A stretch of DNA of 6,474 nt, from assembly GCA_027698105.1 (NCBI GenBank), contig JAQERH010000064.1, positions 1-6,474 of the forward strand. Reading direction: 5' to 3'. Below the pieces are notes generated by a model. That model did no database searches, was not told the origin of the DNA, and saw only the letters and a list, made by a program, of their open reading frames with translations. This document shows positions 1-6,459 of the stretch, piece by piece (positions within the stretch are counted from its first letter, which is position 1; the number at the start of each line of letters is the position of its first letter). This stretch comes from Lachnospiraceae bacterium AM93-12TA (lineage in GTDB: Bacteria > Bacillota > Clostridia > Lachnospirales > Lachnospiraceae). A program made the position numbers and the translations under genes.

Positions 1-3
1 CGG

Positions 4-50
4 TAAATTCCACCGCATAAGAGGACGGTGGAATTTAAAATTTCATTTTA
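4..50 (+). terminator. Probable rho-independent terminator of an upstream gene
   Basis: A perfect 12-bp inverted repeat pairs positions 4-15 with 26-37 around a 10-nt loop. The core is CCACCG/CGGTGG, flanked by A/T pairs. A T-rich stretch follows, which includes a second small stem (TAAAAT 36-41 with ATTTTA 45-50). The layout fits an intrinsic terminator for a gene that ends left of the window, although the T tract is interrupted. Because the stem is symmetrical, it could act on either strand. A protein-binding or RNA-processing stem is an alternative. Confidence 0.55.
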
Positions 51-78
51 GAATTAAGGATTTCGTAAGCCGGAAACA

Positions 79-107
79 TTTACTAACGAGCCTATCTATG
101 GTATATT
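79..107 (+). promoter_or_regulatory. Putative sigma-A promoter of the rfbA operon
   Basis: The -10 hexamer TATATT (102-107) matches TATAAT at five of six positions. It is preceded by TG at 99-100, giving an extended -10 (TGnTATATT). A weaker -35, TTTACT (79-84, four of six matches to TTGACA), lies 17 nt upstream of the -10. Transcription would start near 113-115, leaving a leader of about 60 nt before rfbA. It lies just after the stem at 4-37, as expected for the start of a new transcription unit. This was read by eye. Confidence 0.55.
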
Positions 108-176
108 ACCTATAGTGCATAAGTCTGCCTAAAAGCAGGAAATACGCAGTGAACAAGGAAGTACAAGGAGAAAAAT

Positions 177-1070
177 ATGAAGGGAATCGTTTTAGCAGGC
201 GGCTCAGGAACACGTCTGTATCCGCTTACAAAGGTAACATCCAAACAGCTTCTGCCCATCTATGATAAGCCCATGATCTACTATCCGATTTCTGTGCTGA
301 TGAGCGCAGGAATCCGTGACATTCTGATTATCTCCACGCCAGAGGACACGCCCCGGTTTCAGGAGCTTTTAGGGGATGGACATCAGTTTGGAATTGATTT
401 AAGTTATGCTGTTCAGCCAAGTCCGGACGGACTGGCCCAGGCCTTTATCATTGGAGAAGAATTCATTGGAAATGACTCTGTGGCCATGATTCTGGGGGAC
501 AATATTTTCCAGGGACAGGGACTTCCAAAGCGTCTCAGGGCGGCTGCCTCTAAGGAGTCAGGTGCTACAGTATTCGGCTACTATGTGGATGATCCGGAGC
601 GGTTTGGAATCGTAGAATTTGATGAGAACGGAAAAGCTGTTTCCATTGAGGAAAAGCCGGAGAACCCCAAGTCCAATTACTGTGTGACAGGTCTGTATTT
701 CTATGACAACCGGGTGGTGGAGTTTGCCAAGAGCTTAAAGCCGTCTGCCAGAGGCGAGCTGGAAATCACAGATCTGAACCGTATTTATCTGGAAAAGGGA
801 GAGCTGGACGTGATTCTGTTAGGACAGGGCTTTACCTGGCTGGATACAGGAACCCACGAGTCCTTAGTAGAGGCTACGAACTTTGTCAAGACAGTAGAGA
901 CTCACCAGCACAGAAAGATTGCCTGCCTGGAGGAGATTGCCTACTTAAACGGCTGGATCAGCCGGGACGATGTGATGGCTGCCTACGAAGTTTATAAGAA
1001 AAATCAGTACGGAAAGTATTTAAAAGACATTTTAGACGGAAAATATGTAGATAAGCTCCATCAGAACTAA
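177..1070 (+). CDS. rfbA: Glucose-1-phosphate thymidylyltransferase (RfbA/RmlA)
   Basis: This cytoplasmic enzyme joins glucose-1-phosphate and dTTP to give dTDP-glucose and pyrophosphate, the first step of dTDP-L-rhamnose synthesis. The 297-residue product has the normal family length. Visible motifs are the nucleotide-binding loop [11 protein letters not shown] (8-18), [16 protein letters not shown] (22-37) with the catalytic-site lysine region, LGDNIF (106-111) with the probable metal-binding Asp108, EEKP (158-161), EITDLN (196-201) and WLDTGTH (221-227) with a second likely metal ligand, Asp223. The ATG at 177 is well supported by AAGGAG at 165-170, six bases upstream. It is the first gene after the promoter at 79-107, and rfbB follows 54 bp later. 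No truncation or missing key residue is seen. Confidence 0.97.
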   Translation: MKGIVLAGGSGTRLYPLTKVTSKQLLPIYDKPMIYYPISVLMSAGIRDILIISTPEDTPRFQELLGDGHQFGIDLSYAVQPSPDGLAQAFIIGEEFIGNDSVAMILGDNIFQGQGLPKRLRAAASKESGATVFGYYVDDPERFGIVEFDENGKAVSIEEKPENPKSNYCVTGLYFYDNRVVEFAKSLKPSARGELEITDLNRIYLEKGELDVILLGQGFTWLDTGTHESLVEATNFVKTVETHQHRKIACLEEIAYLNGWISRDDVMAAYEVYKKNQYGKYLKDILDGKYVDKLHQN

Positions 1071-1078
1071 GATAAAAA

Positions 1079-1090
1079 CTGAAATTTCAG
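1079..1090. repeat. 12-bp perfect palindrome in the rfbA-rfbB gap
   Basis: CTGAAATTTCAG is its own reverse complement and lies 8 bp after the rfbA stop codon. With no loop it is a poor RNA hairpin, and it has no U tract, so it is not a terminator. It could be a binding site for a dimeric protein or simply chance in A/T-rich spacer. Confidence 0.4.
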
Positions 1091-1124
1091 AAATGATAGA
1101 AAAAGTCAGACAGGAGAAACAGAT

Positions 1125-2147
1125 ATGAAAATTATTGTAACAGGAGGAGCCGGTTTCATCGGCGGAAATTTTGTACACCACATGGTAAATAAGTACCCGG
1201 ACTACCAGATTGTAAATCTGGATCTTTTAACCTATGCAGGCAATCTGGAAACCTTAAAGCCAGTGGAAGGAAAGTCGAACTACAAGTTTGTAAAGGGTGA
1301 TATTGCTGACAGAGAGTTTATTTTCCGATTATTTGAAGAGGAGAAGCCGGATGTAGTGGTAAACTTTGCCGCTGAGAGCCATGTAGACCGATCCATCACC
1401 GATCCGGAGAGCTTTGTCCGCACCAATGTAATGGGAACGACTACTCTCCTGGACGCCTGCAAGGAGTATGGTATTAAGCGCTATCACCAGGTATCCACCG
1501 ACGAGGTGTACGGCGATCTTCCGTTAGACCGTCCGGATCTGTTCTTCACAGAGGAGACACCGCTTCACACTTCAAGCCCTTACTCTTCCTCCAAGGCAGC
1601 AGCAGACCTGTTCGTTTTGGCTTACCACAGAACCTACGGACTTCCGGTGACTGTTTCCCGCTGCTCCAATAACTACGGTCCTTACCATTTCCCGGAGAAG
1701 CTGATTCCTCTTATGATCAGCCGCGCTCTGGCTGATGAGGAGCTTCCTGTTTATGGAGACGGCGCCAATGTCCGCGACTGGCTCCACGTATCTGACCACT
1801 GTGAGGCCATTGATTTGATTATTCACAAGGGCCGCGAGGGTGAGGTCTACAACATCGGAGGGCACAACGAGAGAACGAATCTCGAGGTAGTAAAGACGAT
1901 TCTGAAAGCCCTCGACAAGCCGGAGAGCTTAATCAAGTATGTGAAGGATCGCCCAGGCCATGACCTTCGCTATGCCATCGATCCGACCAAGATGGAGACT
2001 GAGCTGGGATGGGAGCCGAAGTACAATTTCGACACAGGAATTGCCCAGACCATTCAGTGGTATCTGGACAATCAGGACTGGTGGAAGCACATTATCAGCG
2101 GAGAGTACCAGAACTATTTTGAAGAAATGTATGGAGACAGATTATAA
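1125..2147 (+). CDS. rfbB: dTDP-glucose 4,6-dehydratase (RfbB/RmlB)
   Basis: This NAD-dependent enzyme converts dTDP-glucose to dTDP-4-keto-6-deoxyglucose, the second step of dTDP-L-rhamnose synthesis, in the cytoplasm. It is an extended short-chain dehydrogenase/reductase of 340 residues, the usual length. The N-terminal Rossmann loop is GGAGFIG (7-13). AAESHVDRSI (82-91) and the RmlB signature STDEVYG (124-130) follow, the latter giving the dehydratase residues Thr125, Asp126 and Glu127. The catalytic YxxxK is Tyr153/Lys157 in YSSSK. SNNYGPYHFPEKLIP (181-195) and RDWLHV (217-222) belong to the substrate-binding part. AGGAG at 1112-1116, eight bases upstream, supports the start. Its TAA stop shares one base with the rfbD ATG, which suggests coupled translation. 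Confidence 0.97.
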   Translation: MKIIVTGGAGFIGGNFVHHMVNKYPDYQIVNLDLLTYAGNLETLKPVEGKSNYKFVKGDIADREFIFRLFEEEKPDVVVNFAAESHVDRSITDPESFVRTNVMGTTTLLDACKEYGIKRYHQVSTDEVYGDLPLDRPDLFFTEETPLHTSSPYSSSKAAADLFVLAYHRTYGLPVTVSRCSNNYGPYHFPEKLIPLMISRALADEELPVYGDGANVRDWLHVSDHCEAIDLIIHKGREGEVYNIGGHNERTNLEVVKTILKALDKPESLIKYVKDRPGHDLRYAIDPTKMETELGWEPKYNFDTGIAQTIQWYLDNQDWWKHIISGEYQNYFEEMYGDRL

Positions 2148-2992
2148 TGAAAGTATTAGTGACAGGCGTAAAGGGCCAGCTGGGCTACGATGTGGTAAAT
2201 GAGCTGACAAAGAGAGGACATGAGGCTGTAGGCGTAGATGTGGATGAAATGGACATCACGGATGGGGAAGCCTGCCGCCAGGTGATTACAGAGGCGAATC
2301 CAGATGCAGTCATCCACTGCGCCGCATATACTGCAGTAGACGCAGCTGAGGACAATGTGGATCTGTGCCGCCGTGTGAATGCTGACGGGACGAGAAATAT
2401 TGCCCTTGTCTGCCGGGATCTGGATATTAAAATGGTGTATATCAGCACAGATTATGTGTTTGATGGACAGGGTACACGTCCCTGGGAGCCGGATGATGCA
2501 AGAGATCCGTTAAATGTATACGGAGTGACAAAATGCGAGGGCGAGATGGCCGTGGAAGAGCTGGTGAAAAAGTTCTTTATTGTCCGCATTGCCTGGGTAT
2601 TTGGTGTAAATGGAAAGAACTTTATCAGAACCATGCTGCGCCTGGGAGAGGAGAAAGGTGCAGTCAGTGTGGTAGATGACCAGATTGGATCTCCTACTTA
2701 TACGTATGATCTGGCAAGACTTCTGGTGGATATGACAGAGTCCGAGCATTACGGACGCTATCATGCGACCAATGAGGGCTTCTGCAGCTGGTATGAGTTT
2801 GCCTGCGAGATCTTTAAGCAGGCAGGCATGGCAGAGGTGAAGGTAACGCCGGTAGACAGCTCTCAGTTCCCCGCTAAGGCCAAACGCCCGATGAACAGCC
2901 GTATGGATAAGAGCAAGCTGGCTGCCAACGGTTTTGAACCGCTTCCAACATGGCAGGATGCCTTAGGCAGATATTTAAAGGAGATTCTGTAG
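2147..2992 (+). CDS. rfbD: dTDP-4-dehydrorhamnose reductase (RfbD/RmlD)
   Basis: This enzyme performs the last step of the pathway, the NAD(P)H-dependent reduction of dTDP-4-keto-L-rhamnose to dTDP-L-rhamnose. At 281 residues it has the family's usual length. Motifs in order are the Rossmann loop GVKGQLG (7-13), CAAYTAVD (58-65), STDYVFDG (100-107), the catalytic YGVTK (Tyr125/Lys129), DQIGSPTYTYDLA (178-190) and the C-terminal RPMNSRMD (247-254), all typical of RmlD. The ATG overlaps the rfbB stop codon by one base (TAATG). A GGAG at 2133-2136 inside rfbB is 10 bases upstream, so translation is probably coupled. Its substrate requires the epimerase RfbC, which this window does not encode. 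A 78-bp spacer separates it from glmM. Confidence 0.95.
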   Translation: MKVLVTGVKGQLGYDVVNELTKRGHEAVGVDVDEMDITDGEACRQVITEANPDAVIHCAAYTAVDAAEDNVDLCRRVNADGTRNIALVCRDLDIKMVYISTDYVFDGQGTRPWEPDDARDPLNVYGVTKCEGEMAVEELVKKFFIVRIAWVFGVNGKNFIRTMLRLGEEKGAVSVVDDQIGSPTYTYDLARLLVDMTESEHYGRYHATNEGFCSWYEFACEIFKQAGMAEVKVTPVDSSQFPAKAKRPMNSRMDKSKLAANGFEPLPTWQDALGRYLKEIL

Positions 2993-3070
2993 GCGGAATC
3001 AGACAGGTCAGGGGCAGCAGGACAGAACGGGGAATATATCTAGTTGACATAAAACAGGAGGAAAGGAAAC

Positions 3071-4423
3071 ATGGGAAAGTATTTTGGCACGGATGGATTC
3101 CGCGGCGAGGCAAACGTAACGCTGACAGTGGAGGATGCCTATAAGGTAGGCCGTTTCCTCGGCTGGTATTACGGAAAGAAAAAGCCGGAGGAGAAATGCC
3201 GGGTTGTGATTGGAAAGGATACGAGACGCAGCAGCTATATGTTCGAGTATTCACTGGTAGCCGGTCTGACAGCTTCAGGGGCAGACGCATACCTGCTCCA
3301 CGTCACCACGACTCCCAGTGTTTCCTATGTAGTCCGCACAGAGGAGTTTAACTGCGGAATCATGATCTCCGCCAGCCATAACCCATTCTATGACAATGGA
3401 ATCAAGGTCATCAACGAGAAGGGTGAGAAGCTGGAGGAAGAGGTTATCACAGAGATTGAGAAGTACCTGGACGGGGAGATGGGAGAGATTCCTTATGCTG
3501 TGCGAGATCAGATTGGCCGTACCGTAGACTATGCGGCAGGAAGAAACCGCTATATCGGCTATCTGATTTCCATTGCCACCCGCTCCTTCAAGAATAAGAA
3601 GGTGGGACTGGACTGCGCCAACGGAAGTGCTTCCGCTATTGCTAAAAACGTGTTTGATGCCTTGGGTGCAGAAACTCATGTGATTCACAATAATCCAGAT
3701 GGTGTCAATATCAACACCAACTGTGGTTCCACTCATATGGGAGATCTTCAGAAGTATGTGGTGGAGAACGGCCTGGACGTGGGTTTTGCCTACGACGGAG
3801 ACGCTGACCGCTGCCTGGCTGTAGACGGCGAGGGTAATCTGGTGGACGGCGACAAGATCATGTATGTCTGCGGAAAGTACATGAAGGAGCAGGGAAGCCT
3901 TGTAAACAATACGGTTGTCACCACGATTATGTCTAACTTCGGCCTCTATAAGGCTCTGGAGAGAGAAGGAATTGCCTTTGAAAAGACAGCGGTAGGAGAC
4001 AAGTATGTATATGAAAATATGTCCCAGAACGGCCACTGCCTGGGCGGCGAGCAGTCAGGACACATTATTTTCAGCAAGCATGCTACAACAGGAGACGGAA
4101 TCCTTACCTCCTTAAAGATTATGGAGGTTATGCTGGAGAAAAAGGAAAGTCTCAAGAAGCTGGCTGACGAGGTAGAGATTTATCCTCAGGTGCTTAAAAA
4201 TGTGAGAGTTCACGATAAAAAGACAGCTCAGGATGATCCGGAGGTTCAGGCAGAGGTTCAGAAGGTAGCAGATGCCCTGGGAGATACAGGACGGATTCTG
4301 CTTCGCCAGAGCGGTACGGAGCCAGTAGTCCGCGTGATGGTAGAGGCTGAGACCAATGCGATCTGTGAGAAATACGTGGATCAGGTGATTGATGTCATGA
4401 AGGCCAGAGGCCACGTGATTTAG
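3071..4423 (+). CDS. glmM: Phosphoglucosamine mutase (GlmM)
   Basis: This enzyme interconverts glucosamine-6-phosphate and glucosamine-1-phosphate, feeding UDP-GlcNAc and peptidoglycan synthesis. The product is 450 residues, normal for GlmM, with the four regions of the alpha-D-phosphohexomutase superfamily. It begins YFGTDGFRG (4-12). The phosphoserine loop is ISASHNP (99-105), with Ser102 as the phosphorylated residue. The Mg-binding loop DGDADR (242-247) supplies Asp242, Asp244 and Asp246. The sugar-binding loop is GGEQSGH (325-331). The phosphate-binding loop is RQSGTEPVVRVMVE (412-425). GGEQSGH and RxSGTEPxxRVMVE favour GlmM over phosphomannomutase, but specificity was not tested. AGGAGG at 3056-3061, nine bases upstream, supports the start. 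The TAG stop is part of the greA ribosome binding site, so the two are likely co-transcribed. The usual Firmicutes neighbours cdaA and cdaR are not seen. Confidence 0.93.
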   Translation: MGKYFGTDGFRGEANVTLTVEDAYKVGRFLGWYYGKKKPEEKCRVVIGKDTRRSSYMFEYSLVAGLTASGADAYLLHVTTTPSVSYVVRTEEFNCGIMISASHNPFYDNGIKVINEKGEKLEEEVITEIEKYLDGEMGEIPYAVRDQIGRTVDYAAGRNRYIGYLISIATRSFKNKKVGLDCANGSASAIAKNVFDALGAETHVIHNNPDGVNINTNCGSTHMGDLQKYVVENGLDVGFAYDGDADRCLAVDGEGNLVDGDKIMYVCGKYMKEQGSLVNNTVVTTIMSNFGLYKALEREGIAFEKTAVGDKYVYENMSQNGHCLGGEQSGHIIFSKHATTGDGILTSLKIMEVMLEKKESLKKLADEVEIYPQVLKNVRVHDKKTAQDDPEVQAEVQKVADALGDTGRILLRQSGTEPVVRVMVEAETNAICEKYVDQVIDVMKARGHVI

Positions 4424-4433
4424 GAGTGAAATC

Positions 4434-4937
4434 ATGCGGGAGCAGCTGACAAAAAAGGATATTGAGAAGATTCAGGAAGAGATTGACTACAGAAAGCTGG
4501 TAGTGAGAAAGGAAGCCATCGAAGCGGTGAAAGAGGCCAGAGCCCAGGGGGATCTGAGCGAAAACTTTGAGTATTATGCGGCTAAAAAGGATAAGAACAG
4601 AAATGAGAGTCGTATCCGCTATCTGGAGAACATGATCAAGAATGCCAGGGTGGTGTCTGACCAGTCCAGAGAGGACGAGGTAGGCTTAAATGATACAGTC
4701 ACACTCTATTTTGAGGATGACGAGGAGGAGGACGTTTACCGTCTCGTAACCAGTATCCGGGGAAACTCTCTGGAAAATAAGATCAGCATTGAGTCTCCTC
4801 TGGGAAAGGCTATCCGCGGCTGTAAGGCCGGGGATCGGGCCTATGTAAAGATAAATGATAAGGCCGGATACTATGTGGAAATCAGAAAGATAGAGAAGAC
4901 AGGCGACGATGGGACAGACGCGATCAGGAGCTATTAG
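4434..4937 (+). CDS. greA: Transcription elongation factor of the GreA family
   Basis: GreA binds the secondary channel of RNA polymerase and stimulates cleavage of the nascent RNA in backtracked complexes. The N-terminal half (about 4-75) is the charged antiparallel coiled coil. Its tip GDLSENFEYYAAK (39-51) carries the functional acidic pair Asp40 and Glu43, equivalent to Asp41 and Glu44 of E. coli GreA. The C-terminal FKBP-like domain (about 85-154) shows LNDTVTLYF (85-93) and the family motif ISIESPLGKAI (117-127). The product is 167 residues, somewhat longer than the roughly 158 typical of GreA. The extra part is a tail after the last strand (about 155-167), encoded where the next gene begins. 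The ATG has AGGAG at 4422-4426, formed partly from the glmM stop, seven bases upstream. GreB is less likely given the GreA-like tip and low basic content. Confidence 0.9.
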   Translation: MREQLTKKDIEKIQEEIDYRKLVVRKEAIEAVKEARAQGDLSENFEYYAAKKDKNRNESRIRYLENMIKNARVVSDQSREDEVGLNDTVTLYFEDDEEEDVYRLVTSIRGNSLENKISIESPLGKAIRGCKAGDRAYVKINDKAGYYVEIRKIEKTGDDGTDAIRSY

Positions 4938-6168
4938 GCTTCCCTATCTGCTGACGCTTTTCCTGGTAGCGGTCTGCATGTATACAGGGTGTCTGCCAAA
5001 CGGCCTGGCAGGCGCCCTGATTCTGCTGATGGTGCTGGGAGCAGGACTTAATACCCTGGGAAATACCATTCCAGTGGTAAAAACCTACCTGGGGGGGTCC
5101 GTGGTCTGCATTCTGGGGGCGGCGGTTCTGCAGGCAGCAGGAGTATTTCCACAGGATGCGTATGAGACAGTGGACAGCTTTGTCAATGAGCAGGGTTTTC
5201 TGGTGTTTTACATTTCTGCACTGATCACTGGAAGTCTGTTTAATATTGACAGAAATCTGTTAATCCGCGCTACAGTTAAGCTGCTGCCGACAGCAGTGAT
5301 TTCCCTGGCCGCAGGTGTTCTGACTGCTGGCATTCTGGGGCTTTTTATGGGACATTCCTTTCTGGAGGGAATCCTTTTCATCGGAGTCCCCATGACAAGC
5401 GGCGGCATGACAGCCGGGGCAGTTCCCCTGTCAGGTATGTACGCTTCGGCTCTGGGAGCTGACGCAGGGGAGATTCTTACGAGAATTGCGCCTGCCACAG
5501 TCCTCGGAAACTGTGTGGCGATTGTATTCGGCGGTCTGGCCAACAACCTGGGAGAGAGACGCCCGTCTCTTACCGGAAACGGCCGCCTGGTCAACGACGG
5601 GACGAAAGCGCCGGATCCCATTCCCATGAAGCCGTCGATTCCACAGCTTTCCAAAGGGCTTATCATTTCCCTGGCCTTTTATGGGCTGGGAGCCCTCTGC
5701 AATCATTTTATCAGCATTGTGCCGGCCTACGCCTGGATGATCGTGGCTGTAGTCATTGTAAAGGGGACGGGGATTTTGTCGGAGGAACTGGAGGATGCAG
5801 CCAGACAGTGGGGGCAGTTTGCCATTCACAGCTGGACAGCGGCAGCTCTGACTGGAATCGGCATGACTCTGATTAACCTGAAAGCTATCATGCAGACCAT
5901 GACGCCTTTTTATTTTTTCACCATAGCGGCGTCTGTGATGGTGATTACCATGACAGCCGGGGCGGTGGGCCGCCTGGTGGGCTTCTACCCCTTGGAATCC
6001 GCCATTGCCGCCGGCATGTGTACTACCAATATGGGAGGTTCCGGAAATGTGGCTGTGTTAAGCAGCGCGAAGCGCATGGAGCTTCTCCCATTCGCCCAGA
6101 TCGTCACCCGGTCCTGCGGCGCCCTGATGCTGACGCTGGGAGGCGTGCTGGTGCAGATGATGGGGTAA
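4909..6168 (+). CDS. 2-hydroxycarboxylate transporter family carrier (CitS/CimH-like)
   Basis: This is a predicted polytopic inner-membrane carrier of 419 residues with about eleven hydrophobic segments and a polar loop near 213-248. Two glycine-rich stretches match the re-entrant loops of the 2-hydroxycarboxylate transporter family: SGGMTAGAVPLS (164-175) in the first half and MGGSGNVAVLSSAKRM (375-390) in the second. LLPFAQIVTR (392-401) follows, with an arginine placed like the substrate-carboxylate arginine of CitS. Family members carry citrate, malate or lactate with Na+ or H+ or by exchange. The substrate here cannot be told, and no citrate lyase, oxaloacetate decarboxylase or malic enzyme gene is in view. 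The start overlaps greA by 29 bp and has only a weak AGG at 4901-4903. The next in-frame ATG (4978) would remove much of the first membrane segment, so 4909 is preferred. Confidence 0.85.
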   Translation: MGQTRSGAIRLPYLLTLFLVAVCMYTGCLPNGLAGALILLMVLGAGLNTLGNTIPVVKTYLGGSVVCILGAAVLQAAGVFPQDAYETVDSFVNEQGFLVFYISALITGSLFNIDRNLLIRATVKLLPTAVISLAAGVLTAGILGLFMGHSFLEGILFIGVPMTSGGMTAGAVPLSGMYASALGADAGEILTRIAPATVLGNCVAIVFGGLANNLGERRPSLTGNGRLVNDGTKAPDPIPMKPSIPQLSKGLIISLAFYGLGALCNHFISIVPAYAWMIVAVVIVKGTGILSEELEDAARQWGQFAIHSWTAAALTGIGMTLINLKAIMQTMTPFYFFTIAASVMVITMTAGAVGRLVGFYPLESAIAAGMCTTNMGGSGNVAVLSSAKRMELLPFAQIVTRSCGALMLTLGGVLVQMMG

Positions 6169-6180
6169 GAAGGAGACTCC

Positions 6181-6209
6181 CTCTTTTAATTTGTCAAAAA
6201 TTTTAAGAG
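6181..6209. other. AT-rich imperfect hairpin after the transporter
   Basis: CTCTT (6181-6185) pairs with AAGAG (6205-6209), and AATTT (6188-6192) pairs with AAATT (6198-6202), around a 5-nt loop. Two T·T mismatches sit mid-stem. It begins 13 bp after the transporter stop and is the only stem of note there. It lacks a GC-rich core and a downstream T run on the + strand, so it is a weak candidate for the end of the operon transcript. It also overlaps the last codons of the tentative - strand frame. Confidence 0.2.
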
Positions 6210-6425
6210 CAGAGAGCGGAGAAGATAGGAACATGGAGCAGCTGAAAACAGAAAAAAAGCTCCAAAGAGAATATCCAGAATATTGAGGAGCACAATGGGA
6301 ACAGACAGCAGCGATTCTGTGACAAATAAGCAGATAAACCAGTATATTTTAAAGTAGAGAAACAAGCAGAGCGGTATAAGCAGGAGATCAAGTTTTTTTT
6401 TGCTGACAGAAATAAACTGCTTCAT
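6186..6425 (-). CDS. Tentative small hydrophobic membrane protein, function unknown
   Basis: On the - strand an open frame starting at ATG 6425-6423 would encode 79 residues. I do not recognise it. After a short basic start (MKQFISVSKKK) come two long hydrophobic stretches, about 12-36 and 40-72, separated by a Thr-Glu, suggesting two membrane helices. GGAG (complement of 6432-6435) lies six bases before this ATG, so it is preferred over an in-frame ATG at 6461 that would give 91 residues and lies within a GC hairpin. The frame converges on the transporter, with 17 bp between the stops. A caution is that the + strand here is purine-rich, which alone produces Leu/Phe-rich reverse frames with few stops, and a second reverse frame is also open at 6203-6391. 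A run of nine A (complement of 6393-6401) encodes the lysines. Confidence 0.35.
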   Translation of the reverse strand: MKQFISVSKKKLDLLLIPLCLFLYFKIYWFICLFVTESLLSVPIVLLNILDILFGAFFLFSAAPCSYLLRSLLLKFLTN

Positions 6426-6440
6426 AAAAATCTCCATTCC

Positions 6441-6459
6441 GCCGCCGTTGGCTGGCGGC
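6441..6459. other. GC-rich hairpin at the right edge
   Basis: GCCGCC (6441-6446) pairs with GGCGGC (6454-6459) around a 7-nt loop, giving six G/C pairs. On the + strand no T run follows. On the - strand GGAATGGAG and then five T follow, so the stem lies just upstream of the ribosome binding site of the tentative - strand gene. It could be the end of a gene beyond the window, a leader structure, or chance. Confidence 0.3.

Noticed and set aside
111..116. TATAGT as an alternative -10 for rfbA
   Set aside because: No -35-like sequence lies at suitable spacing upstream, and the nearby extended -10 at 99-107 is a better match.
2983..3000. Inverted repeat GATTC/GAATC around the rfbD stop
   Set aside because: Only five base pairs, and no T run follows, so it is not a credible terminator.
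3044..3049. Perfect -35 hexamer TTGACA upstream of glmM
   Set aside because: At 16-18 bp downstream only A-rich sequence overlapping the ribosome binding site and the ATG is found, with no TATAAT-like -10. It is probably a chance match, although a weak promoter cannot be fully excluded.
3275..4036. Long antisense open frame of about 250 codons opposite glmM
   Set aside because: It lies wholly over well-supported glmM coding sequence and its product has no recognisable motifs. It is explained by the codon bias of the sense gene. The other reverse frames over rfbB, rfbD and the transporter were rejected for the same reason.
5091..5097. Run of seven G in the transporter as a phase-variable tract
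   Set aside because: It is short, and the frame continues intact through it with the expected family motifs beyond. There is no evidence of slippage from a single sequence.
6234..6264. Inverted repeat TGGAGC/GCTCCA as a terminator
   Set aside because: The 19-nt loop is large, no T run follows on the + strand, and on the - strand the T-rich part lies inside the loop.
6233..6357. Two tiny + strand frames (17 and 20 codons) after the transporter, the second with GGAG upstream of its ATG
   Set aside because: They are too short to judge, show no recognisable motif, and purine-rich sequence produces ATG and GGAG readily. They overlap the more plausible - strand frame.
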